From: Pelargonium cotyledonis
Taxonomy: Eukaryota; Streptophyta; Magnoliopsida; Geraniales; Geraniaceae
Length of the DNA: 23,281 nt
Assembly (NCBI GenBank): GCA_036897625.1
Contig: JAYMTA010000897.1
Location: 1 to 23,281, forward strand
Direction: 5' to 3'
Under the pieces are notes generated by a model. It made no database searches. It was not told where the DNA came from and was given only the letters and a program-made list of their open reading frames with translations. This document shows positions 9,892-19,539 of this stretch, one piece after another; position 1 is the stretch's first letter; the number at the start of each line of letters is the position of its first letter. A program made the position numbers and the translations under genes.

Positions 9892-9999
9892 GAGGAAGCA
9901 AAATCAGACAAAAAAAGAGAGCCAAAAAATTCATTTCACAGACAGCATATTTGGGAGAGCAAAATATTAATTTCAAAAATCATTTGAGAGCAAAATACA

Positions 10000-10174
10000 G
10001 AGAGAGAGAGAGAGCCCAAAACAAAATCACCATTTCCGGCGGCAGAGCCGCCTGAGTTCATCCCCTCCGTTCAAGCCAGATAAGTCCGGCCTTGCTGGAA
10101 CCGCCTCCGCTTCTGACCACCGTCCATCGACGGAGCCGCCGTCCCCACTCTTGCTTCGTGGAGGTCCAGAGCAG
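10000..10174 (+). promoter_or_regulatory. (GA)n tract and GCCGCC-rich leader-like exon ending in a splice donor
   Basis: (GA)n at about 10000-10014 is followed by a C- and G-rich stretch with the small palindrome GGCGGCAGAGCCGCC at 10038-10052. It ends in GAGCAG|GTAAGC, a near-perfect plant donor. This looks like a transcribed non-coding first exon. No downstream coding exon is visible, so it probably belongs to the retroelement-like unit. Confidence 0.4.
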
Positions 10175-10537
10175 GTAAGCTTTTCTTCTTTTTCGTTGTA
10201 TGTTAGTTGTTTGTGTGTGTTCTGTTGTGTAATTAGTTGGTGTTTTAATTGTTAATTTGTGCTCTAATTAGTGTTTAATTAGTGTATTAAATTAGATTGA
10301 TGTTGTGATGTGGATCGTTGATTAGTTTAATCATTTGGGCTCTTAGTTTGGTTTTGAGATTACAGGCTTCTCTTTTGTGTAGTATAGATATTTGATAATT
10401 ATGTGTATGTCTGTTAGCTAGGGAAATACCGGTTAGCAAATGTTAGCGTAGATATTTATACGGTAAATATGTGTTTAGTTTAGTCTTGTGAATATTCGTG
10501 TTGAACCCGTTATTGTAAATATGTGATATTTTCGTGC

Positions 10538-10735
10538 GTTGTTATTGTATTCGGCCACTTGGCCATTTAAGTAAAAAAAAAATGCAAAAAAGATCTAATT
10601 TTATGTGTTGTTAGTGTGTCTCGGCCATTTGGCCATTTAAATCAAAAAATACAAAAAGATTTTATTTTGTGTGTCGTTGTTGTGTTCAAAAATCGGTCAT
10701 TTGACCATTCAAAAAACCAAAAAGATTTTTGTGTT
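10538..10735. repeat. Three tandem ~66-bp units, each with a small palindrome
   Basis: Units start at 10538, 10607 and 10673. Each reads GTYGTTRKTG, then a palindromic core, then CATTYAA, then A-rich sequence with AAAAGAT. The cores are GGCCACTTGGCC, GGCCATTTGGCC and GGTCATTTGACC. In the third unit both arms have changed in a matching way, so the dyad is kept. Confidence 0.75.
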
Positions 10736-11659
10736 AATCTTGTTTTAAGAAGATTTGAATCGATCCGAGCAATCAAACATCCATGTAATGAATATCTCAG
10801 TCGAAATTTGAGAAAACTTTGGCGGGAAGCTAAATCGTCCGGCTAATGTGGGCACTCTCGATTCCGTCGAGGGTTTCCTCGTAGTTGTGACCTGTTATTT
10901 TATTTGTACATATTATTTTGTCGGGTTGCAGGTATACGCGTGATTTGGGTAGTTAGCTTATTTTATTCCGTTTTTATACATGTAAATATTTATTGTTTAT
11001 GTTTCATATAATCTTGCACACATACATATACTTGTTAAATACTTGTATCATACATATGTTGCATATTTATTTCGCATGATCTCATATCGTAAATAGTTGG
11101 CATAGCACATATTCATGAACTGCTTTTCCGCTTTAGCATGTTTATAATTGTTTTATTTTCCATACTCATGTCGATATATTTGTGCATATTATCTGCTTTA
11201 TTTTTTGTATATATTATTCTTCTGTGATGTAAATATTGTTGCTTGGTTGTATATAATCTGTACATATGCATTGTTAGGAATTGATATATTTAATACGACA
11301 TAAAAATGGTATAAAGGCTAAACTAGGGCCGACTTATGTCGGGCGCACGAGGGTGCCTAACCCCTTCCCTCGAGCATACCCAATCACTTACCTAATCTCT
11401 GGTTAAATGATTGGTTATGCATCTTAATTTTGAAAATAAAAATGTGTGACCAATTTTGGTTCTTGGACCATTCGATTTTTGATTTAAGGCCGGGATCCCA
11501 AGCAATCTCGACGGGCCTACCCCGAATGCCTCTTCCAACGGGAGGCACGTGGCGGTGCGAGGCCCGGGGTCCTTACATTCAGTCTTTAGTTTTTATAAAC
11601 TGTTTGTGTGAGATTCTCATTCTCACGCCGGATGCTGTTTCGTGGGATCACTCTTGGAG

Positions 11660-11740
11660 CCTGAACTGCGGACATCATCGTCACCGCCTGAACTGCGGAC
11701 ATCACCGTCACCACCTAGATTGAGGACGTCACCGTCACCA
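11660..11740. repeat. Three 27-bp tandem repeats
   Basis: Units 11660-11686, 11687-11713 and 11714-11740 follow the pattern CCTGAACTGCGGACATCACCGTCACC(A/G) in outline. Units 1 and 2 differ at two positions and unit 3 at about five. Downstream to about 11835 the sequence becomes a looser array of ACTTTGA/GACTTGGA words. The 27-bp period preserves reading frame, but no protein family is recognised. Confidence 0.8.
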
Positions 11741-11890
11741 AGACAAACCTTAACTTCGAACTTGAATCAAACTTTGAATTTGACTTGGATTCTGACTTTG
11801 GACATTGACTTGGACCTAAACCTTAACTTTGGAAAAAAAGATCTAAGACAACGTCGTATCACACTTGAAATTTTGATTTGGAAAAAATAG

Positions 11891-12633
11891 TCTAATCACG
11901 AACAAACAATATTGGAACTATGGCTAGATTGGACACTTTGTGAAATAGAGCCCGAACAAGAAGAACAATGAGGCGTTTACCTCTAAAGCCAAAGTCAACA
12001 TGATTGTGGATGAGACTACTGCTTTAGCATTGGAGGATTGTGAAGATATCAACATCCCTGCCCCTAAATAACTAAAAGACAATAATTTTATTGAGACATA
12101 AGTTTTATATATTTTTTCTTATTGCCCATTTTGAAGCAGTAAATTGTTAGTTTTTTACATTAGAATAAAAAAAGAGTAAAGAAATGTTATGATTTAGATC
12201 ATTAACACTAATTTAGAAATTTGTATACAATTAGAAACGTAGGTATAAAATAGGAATATTTCCTTTTCTCATACATTTATATTTGTAGAAAATAAGATTT
12301 ATTTAATGGTAACATGCTTAGGGGAAATTTTATTTGTGATTATTTTTAGCACCATTAAGTAATTTTATGCAATAACAACAAATTTTACGACTACTCTCTC
12401 TCTCTTATTTTTTTTCTTTTTGCTGGTCACGTACCAATGAATAGAGAGCACCGACGGGTCACATAAGAGTGGAAGATGAGAGGTTAGTCTTCCAACTATT
12501 GTTCATATCATTCGAAGATGCTACGAACAATTTTTAGGAAGCGTGCAGGCCAGTTGCTGGTCTTTTTTTCTTTTTTTTTTTTATAAGCGTAACAGTGGTT
12601 GGTCTTGATGGTACATTCCTTAAGGGTCCGTAA

Positions 12634-12640
<7 letters not shown>
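11891..12640. other. Intergenic DNA with SSRs, nothing else recognised
   Basis: AT-rich. Holds a short CT/T-rich tract at about 12393-12422. A coding-like stretch at about 11960-12070 is too short to assign. Confidence 0.4.

Positions 12641-12665
<25 letters not shown>
12639..12665. repeat. T27 homopolymer
   Basis: Twenty-seven consecutive T residues. Read from the minus strand this is a poly-A, as left by a retroposed RNA, but I could not find a matching target duplication or element body. Confidence 0.95.
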
Positions 12666-13718
12666 ACGTGTTTGGTTGTGTTTAAACTAGTTTGGTCTTC
12701 AAATCAGTCCTCAAGTCAAACCAACAAAGGCAAAGAAGGACAATTGGTCCCAAAATATGTGGAAACTAGCGAAGGTATGGGAGTTGTGTATAAGGTATGG
12801 TTTTACATGAATTTGTTCATCCATTTTATTAGGTGTACCTTGCCTTTAATAAATTGGAAGTTTGAACTAATTTTTGGTTTAATAAACTTTACACTTACAT
12901 ACACAAGGTAGCGGAAAAGGAAAATAAACAAGAAAGACAAGAATGAGATCGAGGAAAGACAAACATCTTGAGGTATACATTCATTAATAATACTTAATAC
13001 ATGTGTTTAATACATAGAATTGAATCTCATGCGCCTATGAGTCACTTAACTAGGTTCGATTAAGGTTCATGAAGCATTGGATAGACGCACTTGTTGGATT
13101 GAGGAAGTCTCGTCGCTGAATGTTGGTGTTTTGGTAGTTTAGAAATTGGAATTTTAATTAGTTCAAACTAGTTGTTGTTTCTTGTATTTTGGACACATTT
13201 TGTGGGTAGCTTTTGAACTGGTTGTGGTTGGATATAAGTTATGTCGGATGTTTTGGATGTCTAGGTTTTGAATTTGTTATTATATATTTTTTTATGTTAT
13301 CATACTGAAGTTTTAGAATTTACTTCAATGGATGATTGTTATGGTTGTCTAATCTTTAAACTGGTTTCTAAATTTATTATAAGTGTCAGTTACTTCTTTA
13401 TCAGTATGTTGGGGCTTGAATTGATAAGTGAGTACAATTGCTTATAAGTTCAGGTTAATTTTGTACATAAACATATCTTATTTCCAGGGCTCATGTCAAT
13501 TATTATATTGAAACACACTTTCGCTCAGATCTCATGTCAATTTTTTTTTTTTTATAGAAACAAAGAATACTCAATGTCAATGCAAATTCTATTTTCATTT
13601 AATCAAATCATACACGTTACAAAACATCACTGAAACCAAAACTTATAAATAACACAAAGAAAACTAATGCACATGATATGAATCAATAGTAACAACCTAT
13701 CCATATTCTTTTTATGTT
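12666..13718. other. Intergenic DNA, nothing recognised
   Basis: AT-rich sequence. A 79-codon frame at 12672-12911 has no family resemblance. The right part (13550-13718) would be the 3' flank of the minus-strand GRF pseudogene. Confidence 0.4.
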
Positions 13719-14153
13719 TCATTCTTGATTCTTCAACAGTTCTTTATGCTTATACTTCATAACAATCACTTTTGACTTCAACTCAACTTTCTCATCCTTC
13801 AATCTCTTCCATCAAAAATTTTAATGCTCTCTTTGAAGATTCAAGGCCTTCACAGCTGAACTAATTGGACCTGCATCATCCTAGTCCAACCTTACAAGTA
13901 GTTACACCAAATTTCTCTCTACAACTACAAAACCAAATTTTAGCTGGAAAACTGGAAAAAATTTGATAAACAATCATAATAGGATTGATCATACCCCATA
14001 GTTTGAACAACCATAACAAGGACTTCCAGGATTCTTATTTGTCTTCAAAATCCCCAGTTTCACTCTCAACCCACAGTTGCATTGTTGATACTTTTCATGC
14101 CCATACGATGATGTGCGATTTGTGCTTTGGAACGATCCGATGCTACTACACAT
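13719..14153 (-). pseudogene. GRF-type zinc-finger protein (At4g04775-like), decayed
   Basis: On the minus strand an ATG at 14153-14151 opens a 53-codon exon ending at 13995. It has the GRF zinc-finger start, CNCG (residues 26-29), then NPGS-x-CYGCSNYG (41-53), where the family normally reads NPGRRFxGCxxY. A donor-like GTATGA follows at 13994. The second half (about 13719-13890) keeps family wording: DDAGPISSAVKALNLQRE, then a coiled-coil tail RLKDEKVELKSKV...HKELLKNQE to a TGA at 13721-13719. Stops occur before DDAG and after the LQREH segment, the frame shifts before the coiled coil, and the Arg-Phe of the GRF signature is missing. Small GRF-finger genes are numerous in plants and some travel with Mutator-like DNA transposons. 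I infer a dead copy. Confidence 0.6.
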
Positions 14154-14540
14154 CATTCAAATAGTTGATGGGGAAGAAAATTGGTAGTTAGGGTTCCTGG
14201 TTCTTGATGAACAAATCGTTCTTCATCAGCTTGGGAGAGGAGAACGAAGAGTTGGTCTTTTGTGTGATTTGAAAATCAAAACGACGTCGTCCCCATCTTC
14301 AAGCTTAAGTGGCTCACATGTCATACTGATATGACGTCGACAATTGATCGATGTGGCGGTGGTGACATGGCGGTTCTGGCTGACGTGTCAGTTGAAACCT
14401 GCAGTACTAGATCGACCGGACTAAAAAATAAATATATGTAAGTCCAAGATCTAAAATGACACAAAACCCTAAATATGGGCCAACTATCAAATGAAAACAA
14501 GTTTAGGGGGTCTAAAAATATTTTACTCTTAAAAAAAGTG
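14154..14540 (-). promoter_or_regulatory. Upstream flank of the GRF pseudogene
   Basis: On the minus strand this holds the palindrome ACGACGTCGT (14281-14290), two further GACGTC-type sites around 14333-14338, and GACGTGTCA near 14382-14390, with CCCTAACTACC closer to the ATG. It looks like a promoter/leader carried with the dead gene. No target duplication or terminal repeat was found. Confidence 0.3.
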
Positions 14541-14599
14541 AAACGGATACTTAAATTCCCACGAAAGTAAATTAATCATTTTGGTCATAATTTCTAGGG

Positions 14600-15005
14600 T
14601 TTCTTCTTCCTCTTTTGTTTTGAGAGTCGGCTAGAATTTTCGTATGAATGCGCTTGATCTTTAGACTGGCAGCAGTCTCTTGGGTCGACAGATTATTAAT
14701 TGTGATATCTCTTGTTGAGATAGCGTGTTCTTTCTTGATAGCAAGTTACGGTGAAGTTGGGTTTGTGGATCGGCGACGTAAGTTCACAATGAGTTTTTTT
14801 TTTCAACTGGTGTGTGTAGAGAAATTGGAGTTTTGTGGCAGGTGCAGGGAAGAAGAAAGTGGCTTGGAAGGTGATAGTTTGATTGGAGTCCTTAGACCAA
14901 CCTTTGAGTTTGCTTTCGAATCAGATAACAGATCCCGGTGGTGGCCAAGGGAGGTCGGCGACGACTTTCATGCAATCATCTTAAGCTTCATGTGTAATCA
15001 TTCTC
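14600..15005 (+). mobile_element. Dispersed repeat copy B
   Basis: Related along most of its length to 7690-8050. Shared blocks include GAGAGTCG, TTGATAGCAAGTTA, GATTGGAGTC, GAGTTTGCTTTCGAAT and GGTGGTGGC with small variation. This copy stops at about 15000, where MITE-like sequence begins. The 152-codon frame over it has no recognisable family and is likely chance. Confidence 0.5.
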
Positions 15006-15009
15006 AATT

Positions 15010-15238
15010 TTCAAGTTTAACGAATAACAACCCGACATACATGATATCATCATCCTCTTATAAATTTCTAACGCCAAATTCCCGATATATATATATATAT
15101 ATATAAGACAAATTGTACATGTGTTGACATATTGTAATTCAATCAAATCATTAGTGAAATATTTCATGTGTTGTATGACAAATTACTAATATTTTGTCCG
15201 GCCAATATTAATCTAGGACATGTACCATTATTCTCTTC
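15010..15238. mobile_element. Partial, diverged copy of the right-end MITE
   Basis: AACCCGACATACATGATATC near 15028 matches AACCCGACATATATGATATC near 22618. The order then continues in both copies: a TTGTACAYGTG block, an ATGTGTTG/ATGTGTCAT block, and an end GGACATGTACCATT versus GGACATATATCATT. The left terminal repeat is missing or unrecognisable. A (TA)n run of about 20 bp at 15085-15105 is internal to it. Confidence 0.6.
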
Positions 15239-15974
15239 TTAATACTTTGCATTTTGTAACATTCGGATTTTGTGTATTTTTTCTTGTATTTTTTCAATCA
15301 ACTTCTGTAGATTGAAGTGAAACTCAGTCTTGGTCTAAATTCTTCTCCTCCTCCTCTTGTGATAGTCTATGATTTGGTCACGTGTCTGTCTCTCTGACCC
15401 TAACTCAGTCAAGACTTCATGTTTCTCTATTTTAAGCCTTTCTCTTACATTACGTCAAAGGTCTTATCCATGCACAAATTTAAGGCCACAAAATAGTAAA
15501 TGCCTCCAGAAATTTGCGTCCAACCCATGATTTTTCTTAAATCAAATTACACTGCATTACTGTATAAGAAGCTCAAGTGGTAAAAAAATGTCAATTTTAT
15601 CTTCTGTTTTTACGAATAATCTGACTAACTTTAGAGAAAGAGTTAGTTCAATAAAGGAAAATAAAATAGAAATAAAGCTTCAGAGAAAAACAAAGACAAA
15701 AACAGTGATTTTTACCTATGAAACTTCAATACTACAAATTTACAGTGATTTGCTAATCCTATTTTATCCAGCAGCTTCTTTGTTTTTCTTTTTAGTGTCA
15801 AAATCAAGTGCCAGATTGTTGATATCACATTGGTGAGCAAATTGCAGTAACTTCTCATTTCTTTTCTTGCTTGTTTCAATTTTCCTATATGGTTTCTGAT
15901 ATTGTGTTTTTCTTCAATCCATCTCTTAATTTGATTAGTTTCTGATATACAATTACTTCAGTGATCATGTCACA
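15239..15974 (+). promoter_or_regulatory. Upstream region of the inositol transporter gene
   Basis: About 740 bp between the MITE copy and the likely TATA box, containing pyrimidine-rich and AT-rich stretches. A weaker TATAA at 15563-15567 is a possible distal start. However, an 82-codon frame from 15588 would then sit in the leader, which makes that start less likely unless an intron is removed. Confidence 0.35.
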
Positions 15975-15982
15975 TATATAAA
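15975..15982 (+). promoter_or_regulatory. Candidate TATA box of the inositol transporter gene
   Basis: TATATAAA lies 158 bp before the ATG at 16140. It would give a leader of roughly 130 bases with only a three-codon uORF (ATG CAT TTT TGA, near 16007). Confidence 0.45.
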
Positions 15983-16139
15983 ATAGTTTCTAATTTGTAA
16001 ATTGGAATGCATTTTTGATCTTCCTGGGTAGCTCAATCTGTGAATTGGGTAGGGTTTCTAATTCCAAAATTTCCCCTTTCTGCAGGGAGGGTTTCTATTT
16101 TAGGGTTATAAACAAAAACAAAAACTCATCAAATTGAAA

Positions 16140-18541
16140 ATGGTTGAAGGGGCTGTGTCAGCACCAGCGGAGAAGACAGAGTTTACAGAATGTTGGAAGA
16201 CAACATGGAAAACACCTTACATTATGAGGCTTTCCCTCTCAGCTGGCATTGGAGGTCTTCTATTCGGCTACGATACCGGTATATCTATCTATCTTTTTCT
16301 TCTGATTAACAATGTACATGCCATGGTCCCGTAGGGGATGGCTCGGTGGTCAAGACACACATCTCATTGTGGGAGATCGTGGGTTCAACTCCTACTGAGT
16401 CGTGTGGGAGATTGTGGGTTCAACTCCTAGTGAGTCATGTGGGGTGTGGGTTCAACTTCTATTGAGTCGGGTGGGTGTGGTTTTGGGTTAAAAGAAGAGA
16501 GTTACACCCTATTGTGCAGCTCAATTGATAAAAAAAAAAAAAAACAATGTACATGCCCTGGAATTGCATAAACAAAAGCTGGCAACATGTACAACAATTG
16601 CAAAACTTGATCATTGTTTGCCCATCACATTTCTATTATTGGTCACATGGCGCGCATATGTGCAGGAGTGATTTCGGGTGCACTTCTATACGTCCGTGAA
16701 GATTTTGAAGCTGTTGACAAGAGTACAAGGTTGCAAGTGAGTTTTTGATTTTTGGGTAGCTGAATATTAGTGTTGGATGATTGTTGATTACGTACTATAT
16801 GTATGTATATATATGATGATATGATAGGAATGGATTGTGAGCTCAGCTGTTTTAACAGCTATTTTGGGTGCTGGATTGGGTGGAGTGATGAATGATGGGC
16901 TTGGGAGGAAGAAGACCATGTTGATTGCAGATGTTCTGTTCTTTGCTGGTGCATTGATCATGGGTTTTGCCCCGAATCCCACAATCATAATCCTTGGACG
17001 CCTCTTCATCGGATTTGGAGTCGGGATGGCTTCCATGACATCCCCTCTCTATATATCAGAAGCTTCGCCTCATAGAATCCGAGGCGCTCTTGTCAGCACA
17101 AACGGTTTGCTGATTACAGGAGGCCAGTTCTTATCTTACCTCATCAATCTTGGCTTCACTAAGGTCATTCGTTAATTGTGATCATCTTGATCAAGCTAAC
17201 CTTCGAAATTTGTATTAATACTACACATTCGTCTTGATTTGTGCGCGCTCAGGTAGATGGAACGTGGCGTTGGATGCTTGGTGTCGCGGGAGTTCCTGCT
17301 ATAATTCAATTTTTCTTGATGTTGACACTTCCTGAGTCCCCCCGGTTTCTCTTTAGAAAGGTTGCAATTCATACCTCTGGCTCAAAATAAGTGTCTTGCT
17401 TTCTATTTTGAGAAACAAAACTCGTACTTTGATCATTTTCCTAGTGTTACGTACTAATCAATCGAGTTATATACGTATACAGAACAAGGTTGAAGAGGCG
17501 AGAGCTATATTGTCGAAAATATACCCGGCAGATGAGGTTGAAAATGAAATGAAGGGACTGCAGACATCTATAGAACACGAGAGGGAATTGGATAACGCTG
17601 CGGGTGGAAGCTTGCTGAATAAACTTAAGGGGGCTTTTACGGACAAAGTAACGAGACGAGCATTGTATGCTGGCATTTGCACTCAGGTAGTTCAGCAGTT
17701 TTGTGGTATCAACAGCGTCATGTACTATGGTGCCTCCATAGTTCAATTTGCTGGCTTTGCCTCTAACTCCACTGCAATGGCACTGTCTCTCATTACCTCG
17801 GGTCTCAACGCCGTTGGCTCTCTCGTGAGCATGAGTTTCGTGGACAGATACGGGAGGCGGAGAATGATGCTCTTGTCATTATTAGGCATCATTTCTTGCC
17901 TGCTGGTGCTGGCCGTTGTGTTTTATGTATCGGCAGCCCATTCTCCATCTCTGGACCTAAAAGAATCGGCCAAATTCCCAGGGATGCACAACGCCACGTG
18001 CTCGGCCTATGTCAATGCTAATGACGCCTTGGGATGGAACTGCATGTCCTGCTTGAAAGCAGAGTGCGGATTCTGTGCAAATAAAAGAAATCAGTTCCAT
18101 CCCGGGGCGTGTTTGGCACGGGAAAGCGAGGCGAAAGATGTATGCAGAGCGGAGCATAGGACATGGTTCCCGGACGGATGCCCCAGCAAGATTGGATTCG
18201 TAGCGGTGATATTCATGGGATTGTACATAATATTTTACTCCCCGGGGCTAGGAACGGCCCCGTGGATAGTGAATTCGGAGATATACCCGTTGAGGTATCG
18301 GGGCATCGGGGGAGGGCTAGCTGCAGTGTGCAATTGGACATCGAATCTGATAGTGAGCGGCACATTCCTGTCTCTAACAAAGGCCGTTGGGTCCGCAGGC
18401 ACGTTTCTCGTGTTCGCGGGATATTCGACTGTTGGACTCGTTGCTATATACCTTTTAGTACCGGAAACCAAAGGGTTACAGTTCGACGAGATTGAGGATA
18501 TGTTGGATAAAGGATACAAACCATGGAAGACCAACAAGTGA
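16140..18541 (+). CDS. INT4: Inositol transporter 4-like, MFS H+/myo-inositol symporter
   Basis: Five exons (16140-16278, 16666-16736, 16828-17163, 17253-17360, 17483-18541) join to 570 residues, close to the ~580 usual for INT2/INT4. The N-terminus [19 protein letters not shown] and [13 protein letters not shown] are near-identical to Arabidopsis INT4 as I remember it. MFS sugar-porter landmarks are GRKK (96-99), PESPR (209-213), QQFCGIN (289-295), DRYGRR (339-344) and PETKG (545-549). An extracellular loop (about 378-452) has eight Cys (391, 405, 408, 413, 416, 428, 439, 451), the PSI-like loop of INT2-4. INT4-type proteins import myo-inositol with protons at the plasma membrane. Oddities: Cys-Gly in QQFCGIN where relatives have Val-Gly, YYGAS instead of YYSPS, and a short C-terminal tail. 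No frame damage. Confidence 0.93.
16279..16665 (+). other. Intron 1 of the inositol transporter gene
   Basis: Donor ACCG|GTATAT and acceptor TGTGCAG|GAGTG; the intron splits Gly47 in the GYDTG-VISG motif. The SINE and its duplicated target make up well over half of its 387 bp. The other introns are 16737-16827, 17164-17252 (weak donor AAG|GTCATT) and 17361-17482; all restore frame. Confidence 0.9.
16323..16542 (+). mobile_element. tRNA-derived SINE with tripled B-box segment
   Basis: The element is flanked by a 15-bp perfect target duplication, AACAATGTACATGCC, at 16308-16322 and 16543-16557. It has an A-box-like TGGCTCGGTGG (16339-16349) and B-box GGTTCAACTCC (16382-16392), spaced as in tRNA genes. 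It ends in a 15-base A-run. The B-box lies in a ~35-bp unit repeated three times (16369-16403, 16404-16438, 16439-16470), giving further B-boxes at 16417-16427 (perfect) and 16449-16459 (one change). The family is not identified. It lies in the same orientation as the host gene. The intact duplication suggests a fairly recent insertion. Confidence 0.85.
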
Positions 18542-18750
18542 ACATGGATGGTAACAGATCAATATTGGTTGGATATGTGCAAAATCAATTCTTTTACTGT
18601 ATTGTAAAAAGATCATCAAATCACAATCTACCATTTGTGCTGTCCTCTGTTTCTTAATAGGCTACAGATCACACAGGCGTTAATGCAATGTTCTTAATTT
18701 GTGTTGTATGTAGCCATGCTATAATAAAAGCACACACTCCTTTTGGGCTA
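18542..18750 (+). other. 3' UTR and polyadenylation signal of the inositol transporter gene
   Basis: Sequence after the TGA at 18539-18541 runs to AATAAA at 18723-18728, giving a ~200-nt 3' UTR, normal for a plant gene. A GTATTGTAAAAAG motif near 18599 could be an earlier, weaker site. Confidence 0.55.
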
Positions 18751-19539
18751 TGGTTCAATTCTTATCTCCATTTGATTACTGCCCTATGAACTATTTTCTT
18801 ATAATTGAACCACTAACAGTTTTCTTATATTGAACTACCAAGACTTGCTGGGACAAGCGGTTGATACATTTTGGATTCCATGTGAAGTAGAGCTAACAAC
18901 TAATAAGATGACGCCCCTTCTAGAAATGAGAAACACAGGTCATTATAAGTTTGTTGTCCTGTTGCTTATATATATATATATACCAGATTTAGACTCGAAG
19001 GCACAAAAATCCACAATTCAATAATCCATCTTGCATTTCATTTTCGGGTCTACATAGCAAGTTTTGTTTATCTAAGCCTCATTTCATTTCCAATAGGGTG
19101 GCTTTGATTTTTCTTCTCATTGTTTGAATACTAAAGAACCCAACATTGACATGGATATGAAGAAATTGTTTGACATGCATAGCCTTCAAATGAGTTTTCT
19201 TAGAATGAATGACTAAGAAAACGTGATCGAAAACTAAGAAAATATGACAAGTTGTTGAATCATGTATATTCTTGTTATTTTGATTTTTTTTTTCTTATTC
19301 ATACTTTCACCATTAACAGCCTCTAAGAGAAAAACTATCGTGTATTGAGTGGCATTCGGGATCTGATTTCTAACTAGTGATAGCAGAGTCTCATTTAGGA
19401 TTTTTAATCGAATGAGAGCAATGGTTGAAGATGGAAGATAGAAAGTTCGTTGGTAAGAAGGTGATGTGCCTATCTTTTATAGTCAATGAGACACATTAGA
19501 ATGTTGTTTGTCATCTTGTTTTTTTGTTGGGGAGTTTTT
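18751..19539. other. Intergenic DNA, nothing recognised
   Basis: AT-rich, with a (TA)n run at about 18967-18982. No frame or repeat I can support. Confidence 0.45.

Larger units (their letters stand above)
9600..11890 (+). mobile_element. LTR-like / orphan promoter-leader unit (probable LTR-element fossil)
   Basis: The unit has a gene-like front without a gene. GGCCCA and AGCCCAA boxes at 9651-9668 come first, then a G-free stretch, a (GA)n tract, a GCCGCC-rich leader, and a consensus donor at 10174|10175. A long T-rich stretch with a triplicated repeat follows, and then a GTTGCAG acceptor at 10925-10931. Further on, GCGCACGAGGGTGCCTAACC at 11343-11362 and the GC-rich block to about 11580 resemble the 'gggtgcctaacaccttccc' block I associate with Ty3-gypsy-type LTR or leader sequence in plants. 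No pol domains are seen. I infer a partial, old LTR element on the + strand. A decayed host promoter is the alternative. Ends are approximate. Confidence 0.35.

Noticed and set aside
9641-10055. Two overlapping frames (109 and 122 aa) across the G-free stretch
   Set aside because: Low-complexity Ser/Thr/Pro/His/Ile products of an A/C/T-only sequence, with no family resemblance.
9600-11890. Cassandra-type TRIM with 5S rRNA in its terminal repeat
   Set aside because: I looked for 5S rRNA internal promoter wording on both strands and found none.
11960-12070. Short coding-like stretch (SKAKVNMIVDET-like wording)
   Set aside because: Faintly reminiscent of plant retroelement gag-pro linkers, but too short and isolated to call.
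14648-15106. 152-aa frame
   Set aside because: Falls on dispersed repeat B and runs into the MITE copy and its (TA)n tract, ending in Tyr-Ile repeats. No domain is recognised.
15588-15836. 82-aa frame upstream of the transporter
   Set aside because: Random composition. If it were in the leader it would block the main ORF, so a downstream start or an intron is more likely.
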